Origin: Methyloversatilis discipulorum
GTDB taxonomy: Bacteria; Pseudomonadota; Gammaproteobacteria; Burkholderiales; Rhodocyclaceae
Assembly (NCBI RefSeq): GCF_000527135.1
Contig: NZ_AZUP01000001.1
Location: 434,001-498,000, forward strand
Reading direction: 5' to 3'
DNA length: 64,000 nt
Shown here: positions 8,617 through 17,363 of the stretch, piece by piece
How positions within the stretch are numbered: the first letter of the stretch is position 1
Layout of the letters: each line of letters starts with the position of its first letter
Translations under genes and position numbers: made by a program
Notes under the pieces: generated by a model
Database searches by the model: none
What the model was told of the DNA's origin: nothing
The model's input: the letters and a program-made list of their open reading frames with translations, nothing else

Positions 8617-10347
8617 ATGAAACGCATCGACATGGAATTCGACCTCGTCGTCATCGGCGGTGGTACCGGCGGCCCGATGGCCGCAGTCAAGGCCAAGGAA
8701 AAGAACCCCAAGCTGCGCGTGCTGCTGATCGACAAGGCCAACGTGAAGCGTTCGGGCGCCATCTCGATGGGCATGGACGGTCTCAACAACGCCGTCATTC
8801 CCGGGCACGCGACGCCGGAGCAGTACGTCAAGGAAATCACCATCGCCAACGACGGCATCGTCGATCAGGAAGCGGTGATGGCCTACGCCGCCAACAGCTT
8901 CGACATGATCAACGAACTGGACCGCTGGGGCGTCAAGTTCGAGAAGGACGAAACCGGCGACTACGCGGTGCGCAAGGTGCATCACCTGGGCAGTTACGTG
9001 CTGCCGATGCCCGAAGGTCACCACATGAAGAAGATCCTCTACCGCCAGCTGAAGAAGGCGCGCGTCGAGGTGACCAATCGCGTCGTCGTCACCCGCGTAC
9101 TGACCGGCGAAAGCGGTGAAGTGGTCGCGGTGATGGGCTTCGACTGCCGCACCGCCGACGTCTATGTCATCCGCACCAAGGCGGCGGTGCTCAGCACCGG
9201 CGCGGCCGGCCGCATCGGTCTGCCGGCCTCCGGCTACCTGATGGGCACTTACGAGAACCCGACCAACTGCGGCGACGGTCACGCGATGGCCTATCACGCC
9301 GGCGCCGACCTGGCCAACCTCGAGTGCTTCCAGATCAACCCGCTGATCAAGGACTACAACGGTCCGGCCTGTGCCTACGTGACCGGTCCGTTCGGCGGCT
9401 TCACCGCCAACTCCAAGGGCGAGCGCTTCATCGAGTGCGACTACTGGAGCGGCCAGATGATGATGGAGTTCTACAACGAACTCGAAGGCGGCAACGGCCC
9501 GGTCTTCCTCAAGCTCGACCACCTCGCCGAGGAGACTATCAGCGAGATCGAGCACATCCTGCACACCAACGAACGCCCGAGCCGCGGCCGCTTCCACGAA
9601 AAGCGCGGCAACGACTACCGCAAGCAGATGGTCGAGATGCACATCTCCGAGATCGGCTTCTGCAGCGGCCACAGCGCGTCCGGCATCCACACCGACGCGC
9701 GCGGCGCGACCTCGGTGCCCGGCCTGTATGCCGCCGGCGACTGCGCCAGCGTGCCGCACAACTACATGCTGGGTGCCTTCGTCTATGGCCGGCTGTGCGG
9801 CGAGAACGCCGCCGCCTATTGCGCCGAGCATGGCCTGGGTGCGGTCAGCGCCGGCGACGTGGCGGCAGAAGAGGCGCGCATCCTGGCGCCGCTCGGCCGT
9901 ACCGACGGCCTTACGCCTTTCCAGATCGAATACAAGACGCGCCGCCTGGTGAACGACTACCTGCAGCCGCCGAAGATCACTCGCAAGTACGAAATCGCGC
10001 TGCGCCGCTTCGACGAAATCCGCGAGGACACCGAAGCCATGTTCGCCTCCAACCCGCACGAACTGATGCGCGCGATGGAAGCGCATTCCATCCTCGATTG
10101 CGCCGAAATGGCCGCGCGTGCCTCGCTGTTCCGCACCGAGAGCCGCTGGGGCCTCTACCACTACTTCGTCGATCACCCCGAGCGCGACGACGAGAACTGG
10201 TTCTGCCACACGCTGCTGAGCAAGGGCGAGGACGGCCGCATGCAGATGCGCAAGAAGCCGATCGAGCCCTACATCGTGCCGATCGACGAAGAGGAACGCA
10301 GCGCCTATCAGCGCCTGCGCGTCGCCCGCAACGCCGAAGCCGCCTGA
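8617..10347 (+). CDS. AprA-like FAD flavoprotein (fumarate reductase/APS reductase superfamily)
   Basis: A 576-residue soluble flavoprotein. Residues 9-19 give the dinucleotide motif LVVIGGGTGGP, followed by VLLIDKANVKRSGAISMG, which resembles the AprA segment with SGA in the same place, and the second FAD motif PGLYAAGD lies at about 368-375. Its overall layout is closer to the alpha subunit of dissimilatory APS reductase than to fumarate reductase, and the next gene encodes an AprB-like ferredoxin, so the two likely form a complex. However, it is shorter than AprA (~620-660) and sits with an ABC importer and ETF genes, so APS itself may not be the substrate. Start ATG follows AAGGAGAG. First structural gene of the operon. 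Confidence 0.8.
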   Translation: MKRIDMEFDLVVIGGGTGGPMAAVKAKEKNPKLRVLLIDKANVKRSGAISMGMDGLNNAVIPGHATPEQYVKEITIANDGIVDQEAVMAYAANSFDMINELDRWGVKFEKDETGDYAVRKVHHLGSYVLPMPEGHHMKKILYRQLKKARVEVTNRVVVTRVLTGESGEVVAVMGFDCRTADVYVIRTKAAVLSTGAAGRIGLPASGYLMGTYENPTNCGDGHAMAYHAGADLANLECFQINPLIKDYNGPACAYVTGPFGGFTANSKGERFIECDYWSGQMMMEFYNELEGGNGPVFLKLDHLAEETISEIEHILHTNERPSRGRFHEKRGNDYRKQMVEMHISEIGFCSGHSASGIHTDARGATSVPGLYAAGDCASVPHNYMLGAFVYGRLCGENAAAYCAEHGLGAVSAGDVAAEEARILAPLGRTDGLTPFQIEYKTRRLVNDYLQPPKITRKYEIALRRFDEIREDTEAMFASNPHELMRAMEAHSILDCAEMAARASLFRTESRWGLYHYFVDHPERDDENWFCHTLLSKGEDGRMQMRKKPIEPYIVPIDEEERSAYQRLRVARNAEAA

Positions 10348-10378
10348 TTCCACCGACACATTCATCAAGGAGTTCGCC

Positions 10379-10612
10379 ATGACCATCGCTGCTACGCCGA
10401 CCCAGGTGCCGGTAAGTGTCGACAACGACAAATGCATTGCGGAGAAGGGCTGCACGGTGTGCGTCGACGTCTGCCCGCTCGACGTGCTGGCCATCGACAT
10501 GCTCACCAAGAAGGCCTTCATGAAGTTCGACGAGTGCTGGTACTGCCTGCCGTGCGAAACCGACTGCCCGACCGGTGCGGTCAGCGTGTCGATTCCCTAT
10601 CTGCTGCGCTGA
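10379..10612 (+). CDS. AprB-like 2[4Fe-4S] ferredoxin subunit
   Basis: A 77-residue ferredoxin with eight cysteines: C19, C25, C28, C32 and C53, C56, C59, C63. The motif ECWYCLPCETDCPTGAV closely resembles the second cluster site of AprB, and C19-x5-C25 has the widened first spacing also seen in AprB-type proteins. It should relay electrons between the FAD of the preceding flavoprotein and an outside carrier. It lacks the C-terminal tail that wraps AprA in true AprB. The ATG follows AAGGAG and the gene is 31 bp behind the flavoprotein; the next gene starts only 10 bp on. Confidence 0.85.
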   Translation: MTIAATPTQVPVSVDNDKCIAEKGCTVCVDVCPLDVLAIDMLTKKAFMKFDECWYCLPCETDCPTGAVSVSIPYLLR

Positions 10613-10622
10613 GGAGCCGACG

Positions 10623-11570
10623 ATGGATACCCTGACCTGTTCCATGGCCGAGCGCCTGGAAAGCCCGGACGCCGAAGTGCGCCGGCTGGCGGTGATCGAC
10701 CTGCCCTACGGCGACGAGGACGACATCGTGCCGTTGCTGCTGCCGCGGCTGAAGGACGTCGATGCCACCGTGCGGACCGAGGCGGTGCGTGCGCTCGAGG
10801 GCTACGAGGACACCGAGGTGGTCGAGGCGCTGGCACCGATGCTGCTCGACGAGGACGCCGCCGTGCGGGCGGCCGCTGGCGAGGTGCTGTCGGAACTGAA
10901 GGAAAGCGCTTCTGCAGCGCCGCTGATTCCCTTCCTCAGCGGCCACTCCGCCGAGGTGCGCATGCTGGCGCTGCGCGCGGTGCGGGCGTTGCGCGTCGAT
11001 GCCGCCTTCGCGCCGGCGATGGAGGCGCTGCAGGACAGCGACCCCGCGGTGCGGCGCGAGGCGGTCGGCGTGCTCGGCTATCTGCGCAAGGCGGAAGCGG
11101 TCGGTGCGCTGGCCGAGATCGCGGCGCGCGACCCCGACCCGGAAGTGCGGCGCATCGCCATCGGTGCCATCGGCTATTCGACCGAAGTGAGCGTGCTGCC
11201 GTCGCTGACCCGTGCGCTGACCGACGTCGCCTGGATGGTGCGCGACGAGGCAGCGCAGACGCTGGGCAAGCTGCGGCTCGCGCTGGCCGCGCCCGACCTG
11301 ATCCGCGCGATGCAGGATGAATACTGGCAGGTGCGCGTCAAGGCGGCGCGCAGCCTCGGTCTGCTGAAGGCCGCGGCTGCGCTTCCGGCGCTGGTCGAGG
11401 CGCTGGCCCACCCGATAGGCAACCTGCGCAAGGAAGCGGCCATCGCCCTCGGCGAACTGGCCGACCCGCGCGCCATCCCGGCGCTGGAAAAGGCGCTCGA
11501 CGATGCCGACCCGGACGTGCGCAAGCTGTCCCGCCTCGCGCTGACCGCCATTTCTCTGGCCCAGAAATAG
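10623..11570 (+). CDS. HEAT-repeat (PBS-lyase type) protein
   Basis: A 315-residue, acidic, all-helical protein made of about nine tandem HEAT/E-Z repeats of roughly 31 residues, each with a D-x-x-V-R core (for example [52 protein letters not shown]). There is no signal peptide and no conserved catalytic set. Such proteins act as scaffolds or as chaperones for cofactor insertion. Lying between two ferredoxin genes in one operon, it most likely binds or assembles the flavoprotein-ferredoxin complex; this is inference from position. The start ATG 10623 follows GAGGAGCC. Confidence 0.8.
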   Translation: MDTLTCSMAERLESPDAEVRRLAVIDLPYGDEDDIVPLLLPRLKDVDATVRTEAVRALEGYEDTEVVEALAPMLLDEDAAVRAAAGEVLSELKESASAAPLIPFLSGHSAEVRMLALRAVRALRVDAAFAPAMEALQDSDPAVRREAVGVLGYLRKAEAVGALAEIAARDPDPEVRRIAIGAIGYSTEVSVLPSLTRALTDVAWMVRDEAAQTLGKLRLALAAPDLIRAMQDEYWQVRVKAARSLGLLKAAAALPALVEALAHPIGNLRKEAAIALGELADPRAIPALEKALDDADPDVRKLSRLALTAISLAQK

Positions 11571-11580
11571 GGAGAACACC

Positions 11581-11910
11581 ATGACCTTCGTCGTCACCGA
11601 AGCCTGCGTGCGCTGCAAGTACACCGACTGCGTGTCGGTCTGTCCGGTCGAGTGCTTTCACGAAGGGCCGGAATTTCTCGTCATCGACCCCGCGGCCTGC
11701 ATCGACTGCGGCGTCTGCGTTCCGGAGTGTCCGGCCGAGGCGATCTTCGCCGAGGAGGACCTGCCGGCCGACCAGATCGAGTTCGTCGCCATCAACGCCC
11801 GCCTCGCCACCGAATGGCCGCTGATCACCGCGGCGCGCGATCCGCTGCCCGAGGCGGACGAATGGGCCAACGTGAAGGACAAGAAGCATTACCTGTTCGA
11901 GAGCGCCTGA
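11581..11910 (+). CDS. fdxA: 7Fe ferredoxin, FdxA/Azotobacter FdI type
   Basis: A 109-residue ferredoxin with nine cysteines at 9, 12, 17, 21, 25, 40, 43, 46 and 50, matching one for one (shifted by one) the pattern of Azotobacter FdI. C9, C17 and C50 would bind a [3Fe-4S] cluster and C21, C40, C43 and C46 a [4Fe-4S] cluster. The C-terminal extension ending [12 protein letters not shown] is also typical of the family. It is 10 bp behind the HEAT gene after a GGGAG ribosome site, so it probably serves as electron carrier for this operon rather than as the housekeeping copy. A mismatch between its very low typical potential and ETF could be solved by the flavoprotein. Confidence 0.9.
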   Translation: MTFVVTEACVRCKYTDCVSVCPVECFHEGPEFLVIDPAACIDCGVCVPECPAEAIFAEEDLPADQIEFVAINARLATEWPLITAARDPLPEADEWANVKDKKHYLFESA

Positions 11911-11984
11911 GCGCCGGCCAGCACACCGCAAGCACGCAGCAAATCTTCGATTCATTCATTGAACTGACAGGAAGAGGTGAAGCC

Positions 11985-13427
11985 ATGAACGTAATGAAGA
12001 AGACCCTGGGTCGCGTCACCGGCACGACCCGCGCATTGCTGCTCGGCGCAGCGCTGGGCAGCTGTGCCACCGGCGCACTGGCCGAGGTCGTCACCGTCGG
12101 CATCGGCACGCAGAACACGACGACCAACACGGTGACCGGCGGCATCATCATCAAGGAACTGGGTCTGCTCGAAAAGCACCTGCCGAAGACCGGCAAGTAC
12201 AAGGACATCCAGTTCAAGTTCGAGTGGCAGAACTTCACCTCCGGCCCGCCGGTGACCAACGGCATGGTGGCCAACACGCTGCAGATCGGCATGATGGGCG
12301 ACTACCCGCTGCTGGTGAATGGCGCCACCTTCCAGGCCAGCCCGGAAACGAAAAGCCGTCTGATTGCGCTGATCGCCTACAACGCCGACGGCGCCGGCAA
12401 CGGCATCGTGGTGCACAAGGATTCGCCCTACTACCAGCTGTCCGACCTGAAGGGCAAGAAAGTGTCGGTGCCCTTCGGCTCGGCTGCGCACGGCATGCTG
12501 CTGAAGGCGATGGAGGACAAGGGCTGGAAGAGCGATGTCTGGGAACTGTCGAGCCAGAGCCCGGAGGTCGGCACCTCCAGCCTGCAGGAGAAGCGCATCG
12601 ACGGTCACGCCGACTTCGTACCCTTCGCCGAGCTGCTGCCCTACCGCGGCTTCGCGCGCAAGATTTTCGACGGCGTCGAAACCAAGGTGCCCACCTTCCA
12701 CGGCGTGGTGGTGCGCGAGGACTTCGCGAAGAAGTATCCGGAGTTCGTCGTCGCCTACATCAAGGCGCTGATGGAGGCGAACGAGTGGGTGCGCAAGAAT
12801 CCGGTCGAGGCAGCGACCAAGATCGAGGAGTGGACGCGGGTCGAGAAGGAAGTGGCCTACATGTTCCTCGGCCCGGGCGGCGTGCATACGCTGGACCCGA
12901 CCATCAAGCCGAAGTGGATCGAAACGGTGAAGTACGACCACGGCGTGCTGCAGCGCATGGGCCGGGTGAAGGAATTCGACGCCGACGCGTGGGCGGACGA
13001 GTCCTACCTGATGCAGGCCTACAAGGAACTGGGTCTCGACTACGCCAAGCAGAAGGCGAGCTTCGCCAGCTACGAAATCTCCGGCACCGACCCTCTGTGC
13101 GGCGGCAGCATCGACAAGCCGCGCGAAGCCGGTGAGGTGTGGATCGAAGGCGGTGCGCTGACCGCCTACAAGTCGGCCGAATGCACGCTGGCGGCGGTCA
13201 ATGCGGCGACCAAGACGGGCAAGAAGGTGGGTGTGGCCTTCGTGTTCGACCAGAGCTTCAAGATCAAGCTGTTCGCCGACAAGGCCTTCTATTCGCTGGG
13301 CGGCAAAGGAAGTGCGGCCATCACGCCTTTCCTGCTGAAGAAGGATGCCGAGGCGCATGCCGCCGCCCATGGCGGAAAGCTGGGCAGTTACGCCGATGCA
13401 CTGGCCATCGCCACCGTGAGGAAATGA
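11985..13427 (+). CDS. ABC transporter substrate-binding protein (taurine/sulfonate/nitrate type) with NosL-like C-terminal domain
   Basis: A 480-residue exported protein: signal peptide residues 1-33 ending GALA, then an NMT1/SsuA-like binding domain to about residue 355 (VTVGIGTQNTTTNTVTGG, KGKKVSVPFGSAAHGMLLKA). The last ~115 residues are extra. They begin DPLCGGSIDK and end EAHAAAHGGKLGSYADALA, which resembles the C-terminal part of NosL-type metal-binding proteins. Normal SsuA/TauA proteins are ~320-350 residues. It delivers the substrate to the permease encoded 3 bp downstream. The start ATG follows GGAAGAGG, and a second in-frame ATG lies four codons on. The ligand is not deducible; the operon context suggests an oxidised sulfur compound. 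Confidence 0.85.
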   Translation: MNVMKKTLGRVTGTTRALLLGAALGSCATGALAEVVTVGIGTQNTTTNTVTGGIIIKELGLLEKHLPKTGKYKDIQFKFEWQNFTSGPPVTNGMVANTLQIGMMGDYPLLVNGATFQASPETKSRLIALIAYNADGAGNGIVVHKDSPYYQLSDLKGKKVSVPFGSAAHGMLLKAMEDKGWKSDVWELSSQSPEVGTSSLQEKRIDGHADFVPFAELLPYRGFARKIFDGVETKVPTFHGVVVREDFAKKYPEFVVAYIKALMEANEWVRKNPVEAATKIEEWTRVEKEVAYMFLGPGGVHTLDPTIKPKWIETVKYDHGVLQRMGRVKEFDADAWADESYLMQAYKELGLDYAKQKASFASYEISGTDPLCGGSIDKPREAGEVWIEGGALTAYKSAECTLAAVNAATKTGKKVGVAFVFDQSFKIKLFADKAFYSLGGKGSAAITPFLLKKDAEAHAAAHGGKLGSYADALAIATVRK

Positions 13428-13430
13428 GCC

Positions 13431-14399
13431 ATGTCGACCGTCATGAGGATGCACACGATCGATGACGCCGCCCCGCCGGATGCCATGCCGGCCGACGCCC
13501 CCGCGCCGGTGCGCGCGGTGGCGCCGGTCGCGGTGCCCGGCGGGGCGCCCGCCGCCCCGGCCGTCGCCGCACCGCCCCGGCTGACGCCGGCGCAACGGCT
13601 GGGGCGCACGTTGCGCCGCGAACTGCCCACCTGGGCGCTGGGTGCCCTGTCCATCGTGCTGCTGATCGGCTTCTGGCACCTGGCCACCACCTACCGCTGG
13701 GTGTTCTACATCCGCTTCACCAACGTGCCGGGTCCGGTCGAGGTATTCAGCGACGCGCTGAACCTGTTCGGCAACAAGGGCTTCACGACGCACGTGATGC
13801 TGAGCCTGCGTCGCATCATGCTGGGCTTCGCCATCGCCACCGTGCTCGGCGTGACGCTCGGCTTGCTGATCGGGCGCTACCGTCAGGTGCGCAGCCTGCT
13901 GTTCCCGGCGATGGAAATCCTGCGCCCGATTCCGGCCATCGCCTGGGTGCCGATCTCCATCATGCTGTGGCCGACCACCGAAACCAGCATCGTGTTCATC
14001 ACCTTCATCGGCGCTTTCTTCCCCATCCTGCTCAACACCATGCACGGCGTGGCGTCGATGGATGCGGTGCTGGTGCGGGCGGCGCGCTGTCTCGGTGCGA
14101 CCGAGTTCGCGCTGATGACGCAGGTGGTGCTGCGCGGTGCGATGCCGCACATCTTCACCGGTCTGGCGGTGGGCATGGGCGTGGCCTGGGTGTCGCTGAT
14201 CGCTGCCGAGATGATTTCCGGTCAGTACGGCGTCGGCTACTTCACCTGGGAGGCGTACTCGCTGATCGAGTACTCGAACATCGTCATCGGCATGCTGGTG
14301 ATCGGCGTGCTGGGCCTCGTGTGCAGCGGCGGCATCCGCCTGCTCGGCCGGCTGCTGATGCCCTGGCAGGCAAGCAGCGGAAAGGAGAACTCGCGATGA
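13431..14399 (+). CDS. ABC transporter permease, SsuC/TauC type
   Basis: A 322-residue inner-membrane permease. An Ala/Pro-rich N-terminal arm of about 60 residues (uncommon in the family) precedes six transmembrane segments. The ATPase-coupling EAA-type loop is seen around ARCLGATEFALMTQVVLRGAMPHIFTG, and the LRPIPAIAWVPI segment is characteristic of SsuC/TauC/NrtB permeases. It starts 3 bp after the binding-protein stop and overlaps the ATPase start by 4 bases (ATGA at 14396-14399), so all three components are translationally coupled. Confidence 0.92.
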   Translation: MSTVMRMHTIDDAAPPDAMPADAPAPVRAVAPVAVPGGAPAAPAVAAPPRLTPAQRLGRTLRRELPTWALGALSIVLLIGFWHLATTYRWVFYIRFTNVPGPVEVFSDALNLFGNKGFTTHVMLSLRRIMLGFAIATVLGVTLGLLIGRYRQVRSLLFPAMEILRPIPAIAWVPISIMLWPTTETSIVFITFIGAFFPILLNTMHGVASMDAVLVRAARCLGATEFALMTQVVLRGAMPHIFTGLAVGMGVAWVSLIAAEMISGQYGVGYFTWEAYSLIEYSNIVIGMLVIGVLGLVCSGGIRLLGRLLMPWQASSGKENSR

Positions 14400-15274
14400 A
14401 CGCATCGACCGTACAGACCCGATCGGCCACCGGCCACATCGACATCCGTGACGTGAACATCCGCTTCACACAGAACGGCGTGCCCTTCGACGCGGTGAAG
14501 AACGTGTCGCTGGACGTGAAGCCGGGCGAGTTCGTGTCCATCGTCGGACCGTCCGGCTGCGGCAAATCGACGCTGCTGAACATCGTCGCCGGCTTTCTGC
14601 GCGCCGACGAGGGCACGGTCACCGTCGATGGCCGTGCCGTCACCGCGCCGGGTGCCGACCGTGGCGTGGTGTTCCAGCAGTACTCGCTGTTCCCCTGGCT
14701 CAGCGTGCGGCAGAACGTCGAGTTCGGGCTGAAGATGCAGGGCGTGAGCCGCAGCACGCGCGAAGTGAAGGCGCGCACGCTGCTCGGCCTGGCCGGCCTG
14801 CTGTCCTTCGAGAACCACTATCCGGACCAGCTTTCGGGCGGCATGAAGCAGCGCGTCGGCATCGTCCGCGCGCTGGCCACCAGCCCGCAGGTGATGCTGA
14901 TGGACGAGCCCTTCGGCGCGCTCGATTCACAGACCCGCGTGGTGATGCAGGAAATCCTGACCAATATGTGGCAGCAGCTGCAGCTGTCGGTGCTGTTCAT
15001 TACGCACGACATCGAAGAAGCCATCTTCCTGTCGGACAAGATCTACGTGATGACCGCGCGCCCCGGCCGCATCAAGGCGGAAATCCCGGTGCCGTTGCCG
15101 CGTCCGCGCACGCCGGATATGACCTCGTCACCCACCTTCCTCGCGCTGCACCGCCAGCTGAAGGCGCTCATCCGCGAAGAGAGCCTGGCGGCGATGGGCG
15201 GCGAGCTGAAGGAGGGCGGGCTGGCCGGCCACGACTGGCACGTCGGCGCCGAAGGCGTGGGAGCGATGCTGTGA
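14396..15274 (+). CDS. ABC transporter ATPase, SsuB/TauB type
   Basis: A 292-residue cytosolic ATPase: Walker A GPSGCGKST at about residues 54-62, Q-loop VVFQQYSLFPW, signature LSGGMKQRVGIVRALA, Walker B VMLMDEPFGALD and H-loop FITHD. The pattern is that of taurine/sulfonate/nitrate importers. The C-terminal ~30 residues (GGELKEGGLAGHDWHVGAEG) extend beyond the usual end. The start overlaps the permease stop and its stop overlaps the GTG start of the DUF971 gene, both by 4 bases, which ties transport to the downstream ETF genes. Confidence 0.93.
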   Translation: MNASTVQTRSATGHIDIRDVNIRFTQNGVPFDAVKNVSLDVKPGEFVSIVGPSGCGKSTLLNIVAGFLRADEGTVTVDGRAVTAPGADRGVVFQQYSLFPWLSVRQNVEFGLKMQGVSRSTREVKARTLLGLAGLLSFENHYPDQLSGGMKQRVGIVRALATSPQVMLMDEPFGALDSQTRVVMQEILTNMWQQLQLSVLFITHDIEEAIFLSDKIYVMTARPGRIKAEIPVPLPRPRTPDMTSSPTFLALHRQLKALIREESLAAMGGELKEGGLAGHDWHVGAEGVGAML

Positions 15275-15567
15275 ATGCGCTGCCGCGGTCGGTCACCGTG
15301 CACAGCGCGTCGCGCCTGCTGTGCATCGAATGGGACGACGGCAGCGAGAGCGCATTGCCGCACGCGCTGCTGCGCGCCCGCTGCCGCTGCGCCTTCTGCA
15401 CGAAGGCGGCGCGCGCCGGTGCCGTACCCGAGGATTGCAGCGGCGTCGTGCTGACCGAGGCGCACGCGATGGCGGACGCCGGCCTGAACCTCGTGTTCTC
15501 CGACGGCCACCGGCGCGGCATCTATCCGTGGGCCTATCTGCGCGAGCTGGAGGAGGGCGTGTCATGA
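15271..15567 (+). CDS. DUF971 (GBBH-like N-terminal domain) protein
   Basis: A 98-residue single-domain protein of the DUF971 family, the fold that forms the N-terminal domain of gamma-butyrobetaine hydroxylase and is also fused to Mrp/ApbC-type Fe-S carrier proteins. The zinc-ligand-like motif CRCAFC is at residues 38-43, and the family core LCIEWDDGSES and GIYPWAYLREL are clear. GTG 15271 is the start because it overlaps the ATPase stop in a GTGA junction, and the stop overlaps EtfB in an ATGA junction. A role in Fe-S cluster delivery to the two ferredoxins of the operon is plausible but unproven. Confidence 0.85.
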   Translation: MNALPRSVTVHSASRLLCIEWDDGSESALPHALLRARCRCAFCTKAARAGAVPEDCSGVVLTEAHAMADAGLNLVFSDGHRRGIYPWAYLRELEEGVS

Positions 15568-16313
15568 AGGTGCTGGTGGCGGTGAAGCGCGTGGTCGATC
15601 ACAACGTGAAGGTGCGCGTGCTGGCCGATGGCAGCGATGTGGACATCGGCAGCGCCAAGCGGGCGATGAACCCGTTCGACGAGATCGCGGTGGAGGAGGC
15701 CGTGCGGCTGAAGGAGGCCGGCGTCGCCAGCGAGGTGGTGGTCGTGTCCTGCGGCGTCGCCGCCTGCCAGGACACCTTGCGCAGCGCGCTCGCGATGGGG
15801 GCGGACCGCGCCGTGCTGGTCGATACCGCGGCCGAACTGCAGCCGCTGGCGGTGGCCCGTCTGCTGCACGCGCTGTGCGAGCGTGAGCAGCCGCAACTGG
15901 TGATCTGCGGCAAGCAGGCGATCGACGACGACGCCGGCCAGACCGGCCAGATGCTGGCGGCGCTGCTCGACTGGCCGCAGGCGACCAACGCGTCGAAGCT
16001 GCTGCCCGGTGACGGCCAGATCGAAGTGACGCGCGAGATCGACGGCGGCAGCGAAGTGCTGGCGCTCACCTTGCCCGCCGTGGTCACCACCGACCTGCGA
16101 CTGAACGAGCCACGCTTCGTGTCGCTGCCCAATCTGATGAAGGCGAAGAAGAAGCCGGTCGACAGCGTGACGCCCGAATCGCTGGGCGTCGACGTCGCGC
16201 CACACCTGCGCACGCTGCGCATGGCGCCGCCGCCGACGCGTGCACCGGGCGTGCGCGTCGACAGCGTGGCCCAACTGATGGAACGCCTGCGCGCCGAGGC
16301 GCAGGTGATCTGA
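15564..16313 (+). CDS. etfB: Electron transfer flavoprotein beta subunit
   Basis: A 249-residue ETF beta subunit. The N-terminus MKVLVAVKRVVDHNVKVRV, the NPFDEIAVEEAVRLKE segment and ICGKQAIDDDAGQTGQMLAA (AMP-binding region) are typical of group I ETF, as in fatty-acid-oxidation-type pathways, not the FixAB bifurcating group. With EtfA it forms the FAD/AMP heterodimer that passes electrons from a dehydrogenase to ETF-quinone oxidoreductase. The ATG overlaps the DUF971 stop. Being a dedicated copy in this operon suggests that the AprA-like complex gives electrons to, or takes them from, this ETF. Confidence 0.95.
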   Translation: MKVLVAVKRVVDHNVKVRVLADGSDVDIGSAKRAMNPFDEIAVEEAVRLKEAGVASEVVVVSCGVAACQDTLRSALAMGADRAVLVDTAAELQPLAVARLLHALCEREQPQLVICGKQAIDDDAGQTGQMLAALLDWPQATNASKLLPGDGQIEVTREIDGGSEVLALTLPAVVTTDLRLNEPRFVSLPNLMKAKKKPVDSVTPESLGVDVAPHLRTLRMAPPPTRAPGVRVDSVAQLMERLRAEAQVI

Positions 16314-16324
16314 GGAGAGATGCG

Positions 16325-17296
16325 ATGAGAATCCTGGTGATGGCCGAGCACGACAACGCCGTGCTGCAGCCGGTCACGCTGCACGCGGTGACGGCAGCGC
16401 TGCAGTGCGGTGGGGAGATCGATCTGCTGGTGGCCGGTCATGACTGCGCCGCGGTGGTGGGACAGGCGCGGAGGATCGCTGGTGTCGCCCGCGTGCTGCA
16501 CGCCGACGCCGCGCACTACGCCGATCAGCTGGCCGAGCCGCTGGCCGAACTGCTGCGCGCGGTGCTCGCCGGTGCGGCGGATCAATACACGCACGTGGTC
16601 GCAGCGGCCGGCGGCTTTGCCCGCAACCTGCTGCCGCGGGTGGCGGCGCGGCTGGGTGTGGCGCCGATCACCGACGCCGTGCGCATCGAATCGCCCGATA
16701 CTTTCGTGCGCCCGATTTACGCAGGCAACGTGCTCGTCACCGTGCAATCGCTCGATGCGCTGAAGGTGCTCACTGTGCGCGCGACGGCTTTCGCCGCGGC
16801 GCCAACCGGCGGCGACTGCCCGGTGCTGCCGCTGGCCGCTGCCACCGATCCGGCCTGCTCGCGTCTGATCGCGCGCCAGCAGGTGCAGGGCGGACGCCCG
16901 GACCTGGGCAGCGCACGTGTGGTGGTGTCGGGCGGCCGCGCATTGGGCAGCGCCGACAACTTCCGCCGCCTGCTCGAACCGCTGGCCGACAGCTTGAATG
17001 CCGCCCTCGGCGCCAGCCGCGCCGCAGTCGATGCCGGCTTCGTCGGCAACGACAGCCAGGTCGGCCAGACCGGCCGCGTCGTCGCGCCCGAGCTGTACAT
17101 CGCGGTGGGGATTTCCGGCGCCATCCAGCACGTGGCGGGCATGAAGGATTCGCGTGTCATCGTCGCCATCAACCAGGACGCCGACGCACCCATCTTCGGC
17201 ATTGCCGACTACGGACTGGTGGCCGATCTGTTCGAGGCCGTGCCGGCCCTGACGCGCGAACTGGCGGCCGCTCGCACATCTGCAAAAGCTGCCTAA
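16325..17296 (+). CDS. etfA: Electron transfer flavoprotein alpha subunit
   Basis: A 323-residue ETF alpha subunit, 11 bp behind etfB. The C-terminal FAD domain is complete: [53 protein letters not shown] and [19 protein letters not shown], in family order. Together with EtfB it carries two electrons as a soluble shuttle to the respiratory chain. It is the last gene of the gntR-to-etfA set: the next gene encodes an unrelated signalling protein after 67 bp. No clear terminator hairpin follows, so some read-through is possible. Confidence 0.96.
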   Translation: MRILVMAEHDNAVLQPVTLHAVTAALQCGGEIDLLVAGHDCAAVVGQARRIAGVARVLHADAAHYADQLAEPLAELLRAVLAGAADQYTHVVAAAGGFARNLLPRVAARLGVAPITDAVRIESPDTFVRPIYAGNVLVTVQSLDALKVLTVRATAFAAAPTGGDCPVLPLAAATDPACSRLIARQQVQGGRPDLGSARVVVSGGRALGSADNFRRLLEPLADSLNAALGASRAAVDAGFVGNDSQVGQTGRVVAPELYIAVGISGAIQHVAGMKDSRVIVAINQDADAPIFGIADYGLVADLFEAVPALTRELAAARTSAKAA

Positions 17297-17363
17297 AGAC
17301 CTGACGTTTCCTGCCGAAGTAGCGTGCACAACGACAACAAAAAGTACGCAATGCGGGGAACAC

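Noticed and set aside
11952..14405. An 817-codon open frame on the minus strand opposite the binding protein and permease genes.
   Set aside because: Composition is Arg/Gln/His-rich, no recognised domain, no ribosome site; it mirrors real high-GC genes on the other strand.
17297..17363. A terminator separating etfA from the REC-GGDEF gene.
   Set aside because: No inverted repeat followed by a T-run is visible in the 67 bp.
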